A stretch of 64,000 nucleotides of DNA from Mycobacterium sp. ITM-2016-00318 (lineage in GTDB: Bacteria > Actinomycetota > Actinomycetes > Mycobacteriales > Mycobacteriaceae): the NCBI RefSeq assembly GCF_002968285.2, contig NZ_CP134400.1:3162001-3226000 (forward strand), given 5' to 3'. The notes under the pieces are model-generated. The model was given only the letters and a program-made list of their open reading frames with translations, ran no database searches and was not told where the DNA came from. The translations under genes were made by a program, and so were the position numbers. How positions within the stretch are numbered: the stretch's first letter is position 1; every line of letters begins with the position of its first letter. Of the stretch, positions 50,600 to 61,135 are shown one piece after another.

Positions 50600-53500
50600 T
50601 CAATACACGTCGCGCACGTAGCGCTTGTCGGCTACCAGTTCGCGCTTGTAGTGGTGTGCGGCCTCTTCCGACATCCGGCCGTAGGTCTTGATGATCGACG
50701 TCAGGACCGCGTCGACGTCACGTGCCATTCGGGCGGCGTCGCCGCACACGTAGAAGTGCGCGCCATCGTTCAGCCAGCGCCAGAGGTCGGCACCGTAGTC
50801 GAGCATCTTGTGCTGTACGTAGACCCGGTCGGCCTGGTCCCGAGAGAAGGCGAGATCCAGCCGGTTGAGGAAGCCGTCGCCGACCATGTCCTCGAGATCG
50901 TCCCGGTAGTAATAGTTTTCGCTGCGCCGCTGTTCACCGAAGAACAGCCAGTTGCGGCCGGAGTGCCCCAGGGCGCGACGCTCCTGCAGGAACCCGCGAA
51001 ACGGCGCGATCCCGGTGCCCGGCCCGATCATGATCATCGGGGTGTCGGGGTCGCGCGGGGGACGGAAATGCGGAGACCGTTGCAGGAACACCGGCACCGG
51101 CGCTGCCCCCGCGCGGTCGGCGAGATATGTCGAGCACACGCCGCCACGCAGGGCCCCGCGGCGACCGCGGTAGCGCACAACCGACACCGTCAACTGCACC
51201 TCGTGCGGGCTGACCAGCGGGCTCGACGAGATCGAGTAGTTCCTCGGCGTCAGCCGCACCAGTACGTTCTGCCACCGCGACGGCTCGGCACGCACACTGA
51301 ACTCCTCGACGATGTCCAACCCGTTGCGGCCCGCCAGCCACTTCTTGAGCCGGTCCGACGGGGCAAGGAGCGCCTTCGCGGCCCTGCGGTCGGCGCAGTT
51401 CTCGGCGACGAATCGCAGCAGATCCGGTGTGACACGGCAGATGTCGTAGCAACCGGTCAACGCGTCACGCAGCGACCGGTGCATGCCGTCGACCTCGACG
51501 CTCTCCTCCCCGTGCAGGCCGGTCGCCGCGAGCCATGCGTCGACGACGTCGCGGCCGTTCGTCCCGCACACGCCCAGCGAGTCGCCGACGGAGTAGTCAA
51601 CGCCGAACTCGGAGATGTCGAATCCGAACTGCCGCACTTCTTTTGCCGCCATCGGCGCGGTCAGCACCGAGTTGCGGCACAGCTTGGCGAGGACCGGATC
51701 GGCCCGCGTGAACGGTTCGTCGGCGACGGTGTTCGGCAGCCCGACCACGCCGAGCGCGTCGGCCACATCGTCGGCCCACTTCGACATCGGCCCGTTGTCG
51801 TAGGCTTCGCACTCGGCACGGTCCAGCAGTTTGGACGCGCCGAGCGCGGCCAGCCTGCCGTCGATCGATTTCGCGTACCCGCAGAAGTCGGCATACGACC
51901 GGTCCCCGATCCCCAGCACGGCATATCGGACACCGTCGAGGGCGGGCGCATCGGGGGCACCGAGTCGGTCCCAGAATCCGGCGCCGTTGTCGGGCGGCCC
52001 GCCGTCGCCGAACGTACTGGTGACGATCAGCACGTCACGGGCCGACGCCAGCCGCGACAGCGGCACGTCGTCCATGTTGACCAGGTGCGATTCGCCGAGC
52101 CTGCGGGCCAGCCGGGCCGCGAAGTCCTCCGCGGTGCCGGTCTGCGACGCCCACAGCACGAGCGGGCCGGCCCCCTCGTCGACGACGGTGTGCACGGTGC
52201 GGACCGGTACCGGGCCGACAGGGCTGACGCGCACCGCGCACGCCTTGAACTCGGGTTGCAGGGAGTCGGGGTCGACGGCGTCGTTGGTGACCGCGTTGAC
52301 CGTCAGATGCTCGCCGTGCTCGTCGTTCCAGTGGAATGGCGCGAAGCAGTTTCCCGGTCGCACCCGCTCGGTCACCACGGCGGGCAGCACCGCCCGGCCG
52401 CGGCGCGACGCCAGCTCGACCTGTTGGCCGTCGGCGATACCCATCGCGGCCGCGTCCGTCGGATGCAGCTCGACGAACGGTCCGTTGTCGAGGCGGGTGA
52501 GTTTGGCGACCCGGCCAGTCTTGGTCATGGTGTGCCACTGGTGCTGCAGCCGGCCGGTGTTGAGCAGCAACGGGTAGTCGTCGTCGGGCAGTTCGCGCGG
52601 TTCCATGTGGGGCCGCGCGTGAAACACCGCTTTGCGCGAGGGGGTGGGAAACGCCAGCCGCGGCCGGTGCCCGTCAGCGTCGACGAAAAGATCCTGGCTG
52701 ATTCCGTCGTTGAGGTACCGGATCGGGTGCCGGTCGGCGTCGTCGTCGGGTGGGCACGGCCACTGCAGGGGTGTGCGCCGGAGCCGGGAGTACGTCACGC
52801 CGCGCAGGTCGTATCCGGTAACCGGATTGGAGAACCGGCGGATCTCCTCGAAAACCTCTTCGCTGGAGGAGAAGTCGAAGTGCTCGCCGAACCCGAGGTG
52901 CTCGGCGACCTGGCAGATCAGCTGCCAGTCCGGCCGCGCCTGCCCGGCAGGCGGGATGGCCGCCTGCAGCAGGGTGAGATTGCGTTCCGAGTTGACCATC
53001 ACCGCGTCGGTCTCGGCCCACAGCGCGGCGGGCAGCACGATGTCGGCGTAGCGGTTGGTTGCCGTGGCCTCGTACGCGTCCTGGGTGATCACCAGCTCGG
53101 CGGCTTGCAGGCCTGTGACGACGGTGCGCCGGTTGGCCACGGTGGCAACGGGATTGGTGCAGATGATCCAGCACGCCTTGATGTCGCCAGCGGCGAGCCG
53201 TTCGAACATCGCGACGGTGCCTGGACCGACGTCGTCGCGGATCGTTCCCGCCGGCAGCCCCCACTGCTGCTCGACGAAGCCGCGGTCGGCGGCTGACACC
53301 ACCGACCGTTGGCCGGGCAGTCCCGGTCCCATGTAACCCATTTCGCGGCCGCCCATCGCGTTGGGCTGGCCCGTCAGCGACATCGGGCCGCTGCCTGGGC
53401 GACAGATCGCACCGGTGGCCAGGTGCAGGTTGCAGATGGCGTTGGTGTTCCAGGTGCCGTGTGTGCTCTGGTTCAGTCCCATCGTCCAGCAGCTCAGCCA

Positions 53501-54370
53501 TTCCCCCGCGTCGGCGATCATGCGTGCCGCGGCGCGGATGTCGGCCTCGGGAATGCCCGTGATAGCAGAGACCCGCTGCGGCGGGTAGTCGGCGAGGAAT
53601 TCGGGCATGTCGGCCCAGCCGTCGGTGTGCTCGGCGATGAAATCCGCGTCCATGTCGCCGTTTTCGACGAGCAGGTGCAGGAGGCCGTTCAACAGGGCGA
53701 GGTCGGTGCCGGGCTTGATCTGCAGGTAGAGGTCCGCCCGCCTAGCGGTCTCTGTGCGCCGCGGGTCGACGACGATCAGTTTGGCGCCTGCCTTCATCCG
53801 GTCCGCCATCCGCAGGAACAGGATCGGGTGGCAGTCGGCCATGTTGGAGCCGATCACGAAGAACAGGTCGGTGTGCTCGAAGTCGGTGTAGGAACCGGGT
53901 GGGCCGTCGGCGCCGAGCGACTGTTTGAAACCGGTGCCCGCGCTGGCCATGCACAGCCGCGAATTCGATTCGATGTGCACGGTGCGCAGAAAGCCCTTGG
54001 CCAGCTTGTTGGCCAGATACTGCGCCTCGATGGACATCTGGCCGGACACGTACAGCGCCACGGCGTCGGGACCGTGCTCGTCGACGATCGCGCGCAGCCG
54101 CCTGCCCGCCTCGGCGACGGCATCGTCGACCGGAACGGGCACCGGTTCGTCGTCACGCGACGGCCGCAGCAGCGCCGATCTCAGGCGTCCGTCGTCGGCG
54201 GCCATCATTTCGGCGTGCGTCGCGCCCTTCGTGCACAGCCTGCCGAAGTTGGCCGGGTGCAGCCTGTCTCCCGACACCTTGGCGATCACGGCGGCGCCGC
54301 CCGTCTCGGTCGTGACCTCGATGCCGCAGCCGACGCCACAGTAGGAGCAGGCCGTGCGGGTGACCGTCAT
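50600..54370 (-). CDS. Assimilatory nitrate reductase fused to sulfite-reductase-type flavoprotein
   Basis: A 1256-residue single-chain enzyme. Residues 1-720 are a NasA/NarB-type molybdopterin reductase with a 4Fe-4S site (CSYCGVGC plus Cys46 in RLCTKG) and MGLNQSTHGTWNTNAICNLHL. From about 730 it becomes a CysJ-like reductase: flavodoxin domain (LWASQTGTAEDFAARL), FAD domain (RNYSISSSPLVSPHEVQLT) and NADPH domain (GPGTGIAPFRGFLQERR, YVCGDAARMARDV). NADPH electrons would reach nitrate within one chain. It starts 7 bp after narK. No nitrite reductase gene is in the window. Confidence 0.93.
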   Translation of the reverse strand: MTVTRTACSYCGVGCGIEVTTETGGAAVIAKVSGDRLHPANFGRLCTKGATHAEMMAADDGRLRSALLRPSRDDEPVPVPVDDAVAEAGRRLRAIVDEHGPDAVALYVSGQMSIEAQYLANKLAKGFLRTVHIESNSRLCMASAGTGFKQSLGADGPPGSYTDFEHTDLFFVIGSNMADCHPILFLRMADRMKAGAKLIVVDPRRTETARRADLYLQIKPGTDLALLNGLLHLLVENGDMDADFIAEHTDGWADMPEFLADYPPQRVSAITGIPEADIRAAARMIADAGEWLSCWTMGLNQSTHGTWNTNAICNLHLATGAICRPGSGPMSLTGQPNAMGGREMGYMGPGLPGQRSVVSAADRGFVEQQWGLPAGTIRDDVGPGTVAMFERLAAGDIKACWIICTNPVATVANRRTVVTGLQAAELVITQDAYEATATNRYADIVLPAALWAETDAVMVNSERNLTLLQAAIPPAGQARPDWQLICQVAEHLGFGEHFDFSSSEEVFEEIRRFSNPVTGYDLRGVTYSRLRRTPLQWPCPPDDDADRHPIRYLNDGISQDLFVDADGHRPRLAFPTPSRKAVFHARPHMEPRELPDDDYPLLLNTGRLQHQWHTMTKTGRVAKLTRLDNGPFVELHPTDAAAMGIADGQQVELASRRGRAVLPAVVTERVRPGNCFAPFHWNDEHGEHLTVNAVTNDAVDPDSLQPEFKACAVRVSPVGPVPVRTVHTVVDEGAGPLVLWASQTGTAEDFAARLARRLGESHLVNMDDVPLSRLASARDVLIVTSTFGDGGPPDNGAGFWDRLGAPDAPALDGVRYAVLGIGDRSYADFCGYAKSIDGRLAALGASKLLDRAECEAYDNGPMSKWADDVADALGVVGLPNTVADEPFTRADPVLAKLCRNSVLTAPMAAKEVRQFGFDISEFGVDYSVGDSLGVCGTNGRDVVDAWLAATGLHGEESVEVDGMHRSLRDALTGCYDICRVTPDLLRFVAENCADRRAAKALLAPSDRLKKWLAGRNGLDIVEEFSVRAEPSRWQNVLVRLTPRNYSISSSPLVSPHEVQLTVSVVRYRGRRGALRGGVCSTYLADRAGAAPVPVFLQRSPHFRPPRDPDTPMIMIGPGTGIAPFRGFLQERRALGHSGRNWLFFGEQRRSENYYYRDDLEDMVGDGFLNRLDLAFSRDQADRVYVQHKMLDYGADLWRWLNDGAHFYVCGDAARMARDVDAVLTSIIKTYGRMSEEAAHHYKRELVADKRYVRDVY

Positions 54371-54377
54371 CGACTGG

Positions 54378-55826
54378 TCATCCCGCGGGCGCGGGAACCG
54401 GGCCTGCGAGCTCGCCCGCCCCGGTCCTCGCGTGCCGCATCCGAAGGAACACCGCCCATGTCACGACGGCGCAGACGACGTAGAAGGCGAGAAAAATCCA
54501 GAACGCATTGGTCGCGGATTTGGCCTCGCCGACGTAGGAGGCGCGCAGCACGACGTTGATGAACACGCCGCCGAGCGCACCGATTGCGCCCGCGAAACCG
54601 ATCAGCGCACCCGACATGCTGCGCGACCAGACGGCTTTCTCGTCGCGGCTCCATTCGTCCCGGCTCTGTGCCTTCGCCTCGAAGATCGACGGGATCATCT
54701 TGTAGGTCGAGCCGTTACCGATGCCCGAAAGTATGAACAGCAGGATGAAGCCGGTCACATAGCCGGTCATCTGACCACCGGTCGGCGCGGACGGCGCACC
54801 GTCGTCAACCATTCCGGTGGCGACGAGGATTCCCGCGGCGAAGATCATCGCGATGAAGGTGTACATGGTGACCTTGCCGCCGCCGATCCGGTCGGACAGC
54901 TTGCCGCCGTACGGGCGGGCTATCGAGCCGAGCAGCGGCCCGACGAACGCGATCTGCGCGGCGTGCAGCGCTGCCTGCGCCGGGCTGTCGCCGCCTGCGA
55001 GGAAGTTGATCTGCAGGACCTGGCCGAATGCGAAGGAGAACCCGATGAACGATCCGAACGTGCCGATGTAGAGGAAGCTCATCACCCAGGAGTCGCGAAA
55101 CCGCAGGGCCTCCGTCATCGCGCCGAGGTTGGACCGCTGGTTACCCAGGTTGTCCATGAACAGCGCTGCGCAGAGCGCCGCCATCGCGATCGCGACAAGG
55201 TAGATGGCGCAGACGATCTCGGCTGCGGTGTTGCTGACGGTCGCGATGACCAGGAGGCCGACCAGCTGGATGACGGGCACGCCGATGTTGCCGCCGCCTG
55301 CGTTCAGGCCCAGCGCCCAACCCTTCAGCCGCTGCGGGTAGAACCCGTTGATGTTCGTCATCGACGACGCGAAGTTTCCGCCGCCGACGCCCGCGAACGC
55401 GGCCACGATCATGAACGTCGTGTACGACGAGTCGGGCCGCTTCATCACCCACAGCGTCAACAGCGTCGGCACCAGGAGCAGCAGCGCGCTGACGATCGTC
55501 CAGTCCCGTCCGCCGAACCTCGCGGGTGCGACGGTGTAGGGGATCCGCATGGCGGCGCCGACAAGCGTGGGCAGCGCCACCAGATAGAACTTTCCGGCCG
55601 GGTCGATGTGGTAGGTGGTCTGCGGCATGAACAGAACCATCACCGACCAGATCGACCAGACCGAGAAGCCGACGTGCTCGGCGAAGATCGAGAACACGAG
55701 GTTGCGTTTGGCTACTACTTTTCCCGGGGTGGAACCCCGGGTGCCCTCCCAGGCCTCGACGTCCTCGGCGTCCCAGTGCTCGATGTTGTGGTCTCGGCGC
55801 AGTGTCTTCACGGGATCCAGGCTCAC
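54378..55826 (-). CDS. narK: Nitrate/nitrite transporter NarK
   Basis: A 482-residue MFS transporter of the nitrate/nitrite porter family. It has about twelve helices, the signature GVGGGNFASSMTNINGFYP (nitrate signature 1) and LNAGGGNIGVPVIQL, and a second glycine-rich GAIGALGGVFINVVLR signature near the end. It feeds the fused nitrate reductase just downstream. GTG start at 55826. Import of nitrate for assimilation is the likely role. Confidence 0.94.
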   Translation of the reverse strand: MSLDPVKTLRRDHNIEHWDAEDVEAWEGTRGSTPGKVVAKRNLVFSIFAEHVGFSVWSIWSVMVLFMPQTTYHIDPAGKFYLVALPTLVGAAMRIPYTVAPARFGGRDWTIVSALLLLVPTLLTLWVMKRPDSSYTTFMIVAAFAGVGGGNFASSMTNINGFYPQRLKGWALGLNAGGGNIGVPVIQLVGLLVIATVSNTAAEIVCAIYLVAIAMAALCAALFMDNLGNQRSNLGAMTEALRFRDSWVMSFLYIGTFGSFIGFSFAFGQVLQINFLAGGDSPAQAALHAAQIAFVGPLLGSIARPYGGKLSDRIGGGKVTMYTFIAMIFAAGILVATGMVDDGAPSAPTGGQMTGYVTGFILLFILSGIGNGSTYKMIPSIFEAKAQSRDEWSRDEKAVWSRSMSGALIGFAGAIGALGGVFINVVLRASYVGEAKSATNAFWIFLAFYVVCAVVTWAVFLRMRHARTGAGELAGPVPAPAG

Positions 55827-55948
55827 GCGAAGCCATTCCGCATCGATTGCCCGGTCGTGTCCGCAGCGTCAACACCCGCTCACTTGGCCGATGTGGCCGC
55901 ATGCGCGCAGGACGAAACGCGACCGAAACAAACGTGACCTAAGCCACG

Positions 55949-56341
55949 TCAGGCCTCGTGCGGTTTGACCGCGAGCACCGGCTTCGGGCATTCCAACAGC
56001 AACTGCTGCGCGACGCTGCCGAGCAGCAGCTTGCCCACCGGGTTGCGGTGGCGGATGCCGATCACCAGCAGGTCGGCGTCACCGCGTTCCATGGTCTTCA
56101 GCAACTCGTCGACGGCGTCCACCCCCACAGGCTGGCTGAGCTCGTATTCGACCCCGCAGTTCGCCAGCCGCTCCTCGATGTCGTGCACCTCGGTGGGCTG
56201 GGCGAACCTGGCGTCGACGTAGGCGTCACCGGCGGTCGAATTGATCACGCGCAGCGAGGTGCCGCGCAGCTTCGCCTCGGCGATGCCGTGTTCGAGAGCC
56301 GCCCGCCCGTACGGGTCCGCGCTGTATCCCACGACGATCAT
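55949..56341 (-). CDS. Universal stress protein UspA family
   Basis: A single-domain 130-residue USP. The ATP-binding pattern is GIRHRNPVGKLLLGSVAQQLLLE near residues 95-117. ATG 56341 follows GAGGAG. Located 28 bp after tctA on the same strand, probably read from the same transcript. Mycobacterial USPs often respond to redox or hypoxia; that is not shown here. Confidence 0.9.
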   Translation of the reverse strand: MIVVGYSADPYGRAALEHGIAEAKLRGTSLRVINSTAGDAYVDARFAQPTEVHDIEERLANCGVEYELSQPVGVDAVDELLKTMERGDADLLVIGIRHRNPVGKLLLGSVAQQLLLECPKPVLAVKPHEA

Positions 56342-56369
56342 GTCTGCTCCTCACGCAAGCGTTCGTCGG

Positions 56370-57920
56370 TCATGACTTGGCCGCCTTCTCCTGCATGTCG
56401 CGGTCGTCCTCGACGACCAGCAATGTTTCCTCGCTGCGGTGCATCAGCCGTAAAATCAGCGGTAGCAGCAGCAGGATCGCCATCAGCACATAGGTGATGA
56501 TCGCGACGGGTTCGGTGAACAGCCCGATCCAGTTGCCATCGGCGAGCTGGAGGGACTGCCGCAGCTGGCGTTCGATCCGCGGCCCCAGGATGACACCGAT
56601 GATCAGCGGCAGCACCGGCAGTCCGAAGCGCCGCATCATCAATCCGAGCAGTCCGAAGACCAGCAGCAGCGCGAGGTCGAGCGGCTGAAGGTTGACCGCG
56701 AGCGCGCCGAGCGCGGCGAAGAACAGGATGCCTGCGTACAGGTACGGGCGCGGCGTCTGCAAGAGCTTGGCCCACAGCGGTGCGAGCGGGAGGTTGAGCA
56801 CCAGCAGCAGGAAGTTGCCGATGAACAGGCTGGCGATCAGCGTCCAGATCAGCAGCGGCTCCTTCTCGAACAGCGTCGGTCCCGGCTGGATGCCGTAGGA
56901 CACGAACGCGGTCAGCATCACCGCCGCGGTGGCGTTGGTCGGCAGGCCCAGCGACAGCATCGGCACCAAAGTGCCTGCGGCCGAGGCGTTGTTGGCGGCC
57001 TCCGGCCCGGCGACGCCTTCGATCGCGCCCTTGCCGAACTCAGCATCGTGTCCGGTGCGCTTGGCGAGTCGCTTCTCGGTTATGTACGACAAGAACGTCG
57101 GTAGCTCCGCGCCGCCGGCGGGCAGTGCGCCGAACGGAAAACCGAACGCGGTGCCGCGCAGCCACGGCTTCCATGACCGCTTCCAGTCGGCGCGTGCCAT
57201 CCAGGGCCTGCCGACGGGGATGACGTCGGCAGGACGGCGGCGCAGATGCGCGGCCACCCAGAGCGCCTCCCCGACCGCGAAGATCGCGACCGCGATCACC
57301 ACGATGTCGATTCCGTCCGACAACAGTGGCACGCCGAATGTGGCTCGCGGCTGCCCGGTGAGGAAGTCGATGCCGACGACGCCGATGGCCAGACCGAGGA
57401 AGAGCGAGATCGCGCCGCGCAGTTTGGAGGCCCCGAGGACGGCGGTGACAGCGACCAGAGCGAACAGCATGATCGCCAGATACGACGGAGCGCCAAGCGT
57501 CACAGCGAATCTCGAGATCGGCGGGGCGAAGGCCGCTAACAGCACGGTGCCGATCGCGCCTGCGACGAACGACCCGATCGCCGCCGTCGCCAGCGCCTGC
57601 GCGGCCCGGCCCGCCTTGGCCATCTTGTTGCCCTCGATCGCGGTGATGACCGACGACGACTCCCCTGGCGTGTTCAGCAGGATGGAGGTTGTCGACCCGC
57701 CGTACATGCCGCCGTAGAAGATCCCGGCGAACATGATGAACGCCGCACTCGGGGGGACGTTGTAGGTGACGGGCAGCAGCAATGCCACGGTCATGGCGGG
57801 CCCGATGCCCGGTAGCACACCAACGGCGGTGCCGAGGAGTACCCCGATGACCGCGTAGAGCAGGTTCATCGGTGTCGCGGCCTCGCTGAGGCCCTGAAGA
57901 AACCAGTCGAAATTGTTCAT
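56370..57920 (-). CDS. tctA: Tripartite tricarboxylate transporter, large membrane subunit TctA
   Basis: A 516-residue membrane protein of about twelve helices. TctA family signature [20 protein letters not shown] near the start, [24 protein letters not shown], and the repeated version in the second half ([21 protein letters not shown]). Forms the translocation pathway with TctB and binding protein TctC. Start lies one base after the tctB stop. Confidence 0.93.
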   Translation of the reverse strand: MNNFDWFLQGLSEAATPMNLLYAVIGVLLGTAVGVLPGIGPAMTVALLLPVTYNVPPSAAFIMFAGIFYGGMYGGSTTSILLNTPGESSSVITAIEGNKMAKAGRAAQALATAAIGSFVAGAIGTVLLAAFAPPISRFAVTLGAPSYLAIMLFALVAVTAVLGASKLRGAISLFLGLAIGVVGIDFLTGQPRATFGVPLLSDGIDIVVIAVAIFAVGEALWVAAHLRRRPADVIPVGRPWMARADWKRSWKPWLRGTAFGFPFGALPAGGAELPTFLSYITEKRLAKRTGHDAEFGKGAIEGVAGPEAANNASAAGTLVPMLSLGLPTNATAAVMLTAFVSYGIQPGPTLFEKEPLLIWTLIASLFIGNFLLLVLNLPLAPLWAKLLQTPRPYLYAGILFFAALGALAVNLQPLDLALLLVFGLLGLMMRRFGLPVLPLIIGVILGPRIERQLRQSLQLADGNWIGLFTEPVAIITYVLMAILLLLPLILRLMHRSEETLLVVEDDRDMQEKAAKS

Positions 57921-58445
57921 TTACAGGATCCCGTCCAGAACGCCTGCGGGCAGCGGGATTCCGAGCCCGGAGTAGAACCCATAGAAGCTGACCAGCGCCA
58001 GCACCAGACCGATCGCGATGTTGCGGACGTAGTGCCTGCTGCCGAGAATGGTTGCCGCGGCGGCGAAGAAGAGTGTGCTCGTTATCACCCAGCCGACCGG
58101 ATTGACGAGCAGTATCAGCGCGACGAACAGCGCGACGAGCAGTCCGACGGTGCGCCAGTCCCCCGGCATGTTCGGGTCGACGTCCTCGCCCGCATCGGCC
58201 TCGCCGACCGAACCGCGGGGAATGGCCACGGCGAGGATGACCGCCAGCACGATGAGGATGACGCCGATAACTATCGGGAAGAGTTTCGGCCCAACGGGAT
58301 CCACCTTGGCGAAGGCCGCCTCGAGCGTCACCGCGTCATAGATGATGAACGCCCCGACCAGGACGAGGACGACACATACCAGGTACTGCGCCTTGTCCAC
58401 GGTCCTGGTGACCGCGTTCTCCCGCGGCTCTTCTGTCGTTGTCAT
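57921..58445 (-). CDS. tctB: Tripartite tricarboxylate transporter, small membrane subunit TctB
   Basis: A 174-residue, four-helix protein (MTTTEEPRENAVTRT start at ATG 58445, overlapping the tctC stop by ATGA). Contains the typical VDPVGPKLFPIVIGVILIVLAV segment and a C-terminal hydrophobic hairpin. The longer frame to 58568 lies inside tctC. Confidence 0.9.
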   Translation of the reverse strand: MTTTEEPRENAVTRTVDKAQYLVCVVLVLVGAFIIYDAVTLEAAFAKVDPVGPKLFPIVIGVILIVLAVILAVAIPRGSVGEADAGEDVDPNMPGDWRTVGLLVALFVALILLVNPVGWVITSTLFFAAAATILGSRHYVRNIAIGLVLALVSFYGFYSGLGIPLPAGVLDGIL

Positions 58446-59425
58446 AGCAGCCCCAATTCGCTGAGCGTCGAGGAGACGCGCTGGTCCTGGTCTTTGAGGA
58501 ACTGTTCGAACTCTGCACCGGTCACGAATGCATCGGTCCAGCCGTTCTTCACCAGCGCCTCCTTCCACCCCTGCGTGCCGTGCAGTTCCTCGAGGACCTT
58601 GACCATCGCCTGCTTGGCATCGTCGGAAATGCCCGGCGGCGCAAGGACTCCGCGCCAGTTGGCGAATGCCAAGTTGATGCCGGCCTCCTTCAAGGTCGGC
58701 GCGTCGATGCCCTCGACCCGTTTCTCACTGGACACCGCGAGCACCCGAAGTTGACCGGCTTCGATCTGGTCGGACAACTCACCTGGACTGGACGTGCCGA
58801 CCGCGATCTTCTTGCCCAGTAGCGCGGTCAACAGATCGCCGCCGCCGTCGTAGGTGACGAAGTTGACGGCCTTGGGGTCGACGCCGACCGCCCTGGCGGT
58901 CTCCATCGGGAACAGGTGGTCGGGCCCGCCGGGCGAGGAACCGCCGCCGATCGTCACCTTCGACGGATCGGCCTTCCACGCCTTGACGAAGTCGCCAACC
59001 GTTTTGAACGGTGAGTCGGTAGGCACGAAGATGGCGCCGGGATCCTCGATCAGTTTGGCGATGGCCGTCGCATCCGATGCCTTGATCTTCGATCCGTTGG
59101 TGTAGGTCGCGCCGACCACGCCCAGCCCCATCGTCATCATCAGGTCGTTGTTGCCCTTTTCGTTCATCAGACGCGCCATGGCAACGGTCCCGCCTGCGCC
59201 GATGACGTTGAAGACCTCGACGCGGCCGGTGATGTCGTCGTCCTCCATGATCTTGACCGCGGTGCGGGCGGTGAGGTCGTAGCCGCCGCCCGGGCTGTTC
59301 GGCACCATCATGCGCAGCCGGTGGAAGCCCTTCTCCTCACCCCCGCCGGTGACACCGCAGCTGCTGACCAGCAGTGCGGCGATGACAGCGATGACCAACA
59401 CCGCCGTTTTCCGAGTGCACTTCAC
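58442..59425 (-). CDS. tctC: Tripartite tricarboxylate transporter, binding lipoprotein TctC
   Basis: A 327-residue extracytoplasmic receptor of the Bug/TctC family: VPNSPGGGYDLTARTAVKIM near the start of the mature domain, GGGSSPGGPDHLF, and LGKKIAVGTSSPGELSDQIEAGQLRVLA. GTG 59425 places a lipobox VSSC at Cys23; an ATG at 59461 would spoil the signal sequence. The ligand is a carboxylate, perhaps citrate or another di/tricarboxylate. Divergent from the sensor kinase gene with 102 bp between starts. Confidence 0.92.
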   Translation of the reverse strand: MKCTRKTAVLVIAVIAALLVSSCGVTGGGEEKGFHRLRMMVPNSPGGGYDLTARTAVKIMEDDDITGRVEVFNVIGAGGTVAMARLMNEKGNNDLMMTMGLGVVGATYTNGSKIKASDATAIAKLIEDPGAIFVPTDSPFKTVGDFVKAWKADPSKVTIGGGSSPGGPDHLFPMETARAVGVDPKAVNFVTYDGGGDLLTALLGKKIAVGTSSPGELSDQIEAGQLRVLAVSSEKRVEGIDAPTLKEAGINLAFANWRGVLAPPGISDDAKQAMVKVLEELHGTQGWKEALVKNGWTDAFVTGAEFEQFLKDQDQRVSSTLSELGLL

Positions 59426-59527
59426 GTCGTCCCCAATCACGTCAGGTGTGATGCTCAGCAATACTGGACCCCACCGGTGATCGAAGTCACTGATGAGAAC
59501 GCAAAGGAAGTATTGGTCATTAAGTAC

Positions 59528-61135
59528 ATGACCTGGTCACGCAGCCTGGCCGGCCAGTTCCTAGTGTTTCAGCTGCTTGTGGCCGTCGTAGTGCTAATCG
59601 CAATCGCGATCGTCTCGGTCGCGCAGTCGACGAGGGAATTCCGCGAAGTCCGCGGTCAACGGATGATCGCGGTCGCGGAGAACCTGGCATCGACTCCGAT
59701 CGTCCGCGACCGGTTTGCCGACCCGACGGCCGCGCAGGTGCTCGCACCGGAGACCGACCGCGCCGTCGCACTCTCGGGCGCGGGGATGGCGGAAATCCTC
59801 GGACCCGAGGGCACGGTCCGGGTGTCGTCGGAGCCGTCGCGCATCCGCGACAGGATGGATCTCGGCCCGAGCCGGGCCGACGAGGGGCGGGCGTGGTTCG
59901 GCGACGACGACATCGACGGAGCACACAGCCTTGTCGGACAGGTGCCGATCCTGTCGGTGAACGGCGACGTGCTCGCTGTCGCATCGGTCAGTGAGCCATA
60001 TCCGTCGGTGTGGGAACAGCTCAGCGGTGCGGGCAGACGCCTTCTGCTCTACCTCGGCCTCGGCGCTGCTCTCGGACTGCTGGCCTCGTGGCTGCTGTCG
60101 CGGCGGATCAAGCGGCACACCCGGGGTCTGGAAGTCGCCGAGATCGCGGGCCTTGCCGACCACCGGGAAGCGCTGCTGCACAGCATCCGCGAGGGTGTGG
60201 TGGCGGTGAACAATGACGGTGACGTCACGCTTCTCAACGACAGCGCGCAAGAGCTGCTCGGCGTGGACGGCGCTGCGGTCGGCAATCGCGTGGACAGCAT
60301 CGGGCTCGACCCTGCCGTCGTCGAATTCCTGCTCTCCGGCGACGACGGCCGCTCCGCCAACGACACCGTGATCGCCACCCGGACAAAGGTGTTGGCGTTG
60401 AACAGAAGGTCGGCGACCAGCCAGGGCCAGGTGATCGGCACCGTGACGACGATGCGCGACAGCACCGAACTCGCCGCGCTGCAGGGCCAACTGTCGTCGC
60501 ACAAGAGCGTGACCGACACGCTGCGGGCCCAGACCCACGAGTTCGCCAACCAGTTGCACACCATCTCGGGACTGGTCCAACTCGGAGAGTACGACTCGGT
60601 GCGCGACCTCGTCGGCACGCTCACCCGGCGCCGCGCCGAGATCAACGACGCCGTCACCAGCCGGATCTCCGACCCCGCGGTGGCTGCGCTGCTGATCGCG
60701 AAGACCTCGCTCGCCGCGGAGAGCGGTGTGGCGCTCGAGCTAGCGCCGAGCTCTCATCTGTCCGCGCTGACCCCTGCGGTGGCGACCGATGTGATCACGC
60801 TACTGGGCAACCTGATCGACAATGCCGTGGACGTGTCGGTGGGAGCAGAACGGGCGCGCGTCACGGTCCATCTCATCGACGGAGACGGTCTGCTGATTTC
60901 GGTGGCGGACTCCGGACCCGGTGTGCCGGAGCATCTTCGCGAGGAGATCTTCGCCCGAGGCGTCACGTCGAAACCGGAGGTTGCCGGTGGCCGCGGGATC
61001 GGTTTGGCCCTGGTACGGCTGGTCACGGCGCAGCACGGCGGCTCCGTCGAGGTGACCGACGCCCCGGCGGGCGGTGCGCTGTTCGTGGTGCGGCTGCCGG
61101 AGACGTCGGCGTCGAGGCAGGCTGCGCATGCGTGA
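59528..61135 (+). CDS. CitA/DcuS-type sensor histidine kinase
   Basis: A 535-residue sensor: one N-terminal helix (FLVFQLLVAVVVLIAIAIVS), a periplasmic sCache-like domain (about 35-170), a second helix (LLLYLGLGAALGLLASWLLS), a PAS domain (ALLHSIREGVVAVNNDGDVTLLN), the phospho-acceptor region RAQTHEFANQLHTISGLVQLG (His near 337) and ATPase motifs NLIDNAVDVS, DSGPGVP and GRGIGLALV. These sensors detect extracellular carboxylates, which fits the divergent tctCBA genes. ATG 59528 used. Confidence 0.93.
   Translation: MTWSRSLAGQFLVFQLLVAVVVLIAIAIVSVAQSTREFREVRGQRMIAVAENLASTPIVRDRFADPTAAQVLAPETDRAVALSGAGMAEILGPEGTVRVSSEPSRIRDRMDLGPSRADEGRAWFGDDDIDGAHSLVGQVPILSVNGDVLAVASVSEPYPSVWEQLSGAGRRLLLYLGLGAALGLLASWLLSRRIKRHTRGLEVAEIAGLADHREALLHSIREGVVAVNNDGDVTLLNDSAQELLGVDGAAVGNRVDSIGLDPAVVEFLLSGDDGRSANDTVIATRTKVLALNRRSATSQGQVIGTVTTMRDSTELAALQGQLSSHKSVTDTLRAQTHEFANQLHTISGLVQLGEYDSVRDLVGTLTRRRAEINDAVTSRISDPAVAALLIAKTSLAAESGVALELAPSSHLSALTPAVATDVITLLGNLIDNAVDVSVGAERARVTVHLIDGDGLLISVADSGPGVPEHLREEIFARGVTSKPEVAGGRGIGLALVRLVTAQHGGSVEVTDAPAGGALFVVRLPETSASRQAAHA

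Noticed and set aside
50582-53296. 904-codon plus-strand ORF opposite the nitrate reductase
   Set aside because: Low-complexity Arg/Val/Gly composition and full overlap with a well-supported enzyme gene.
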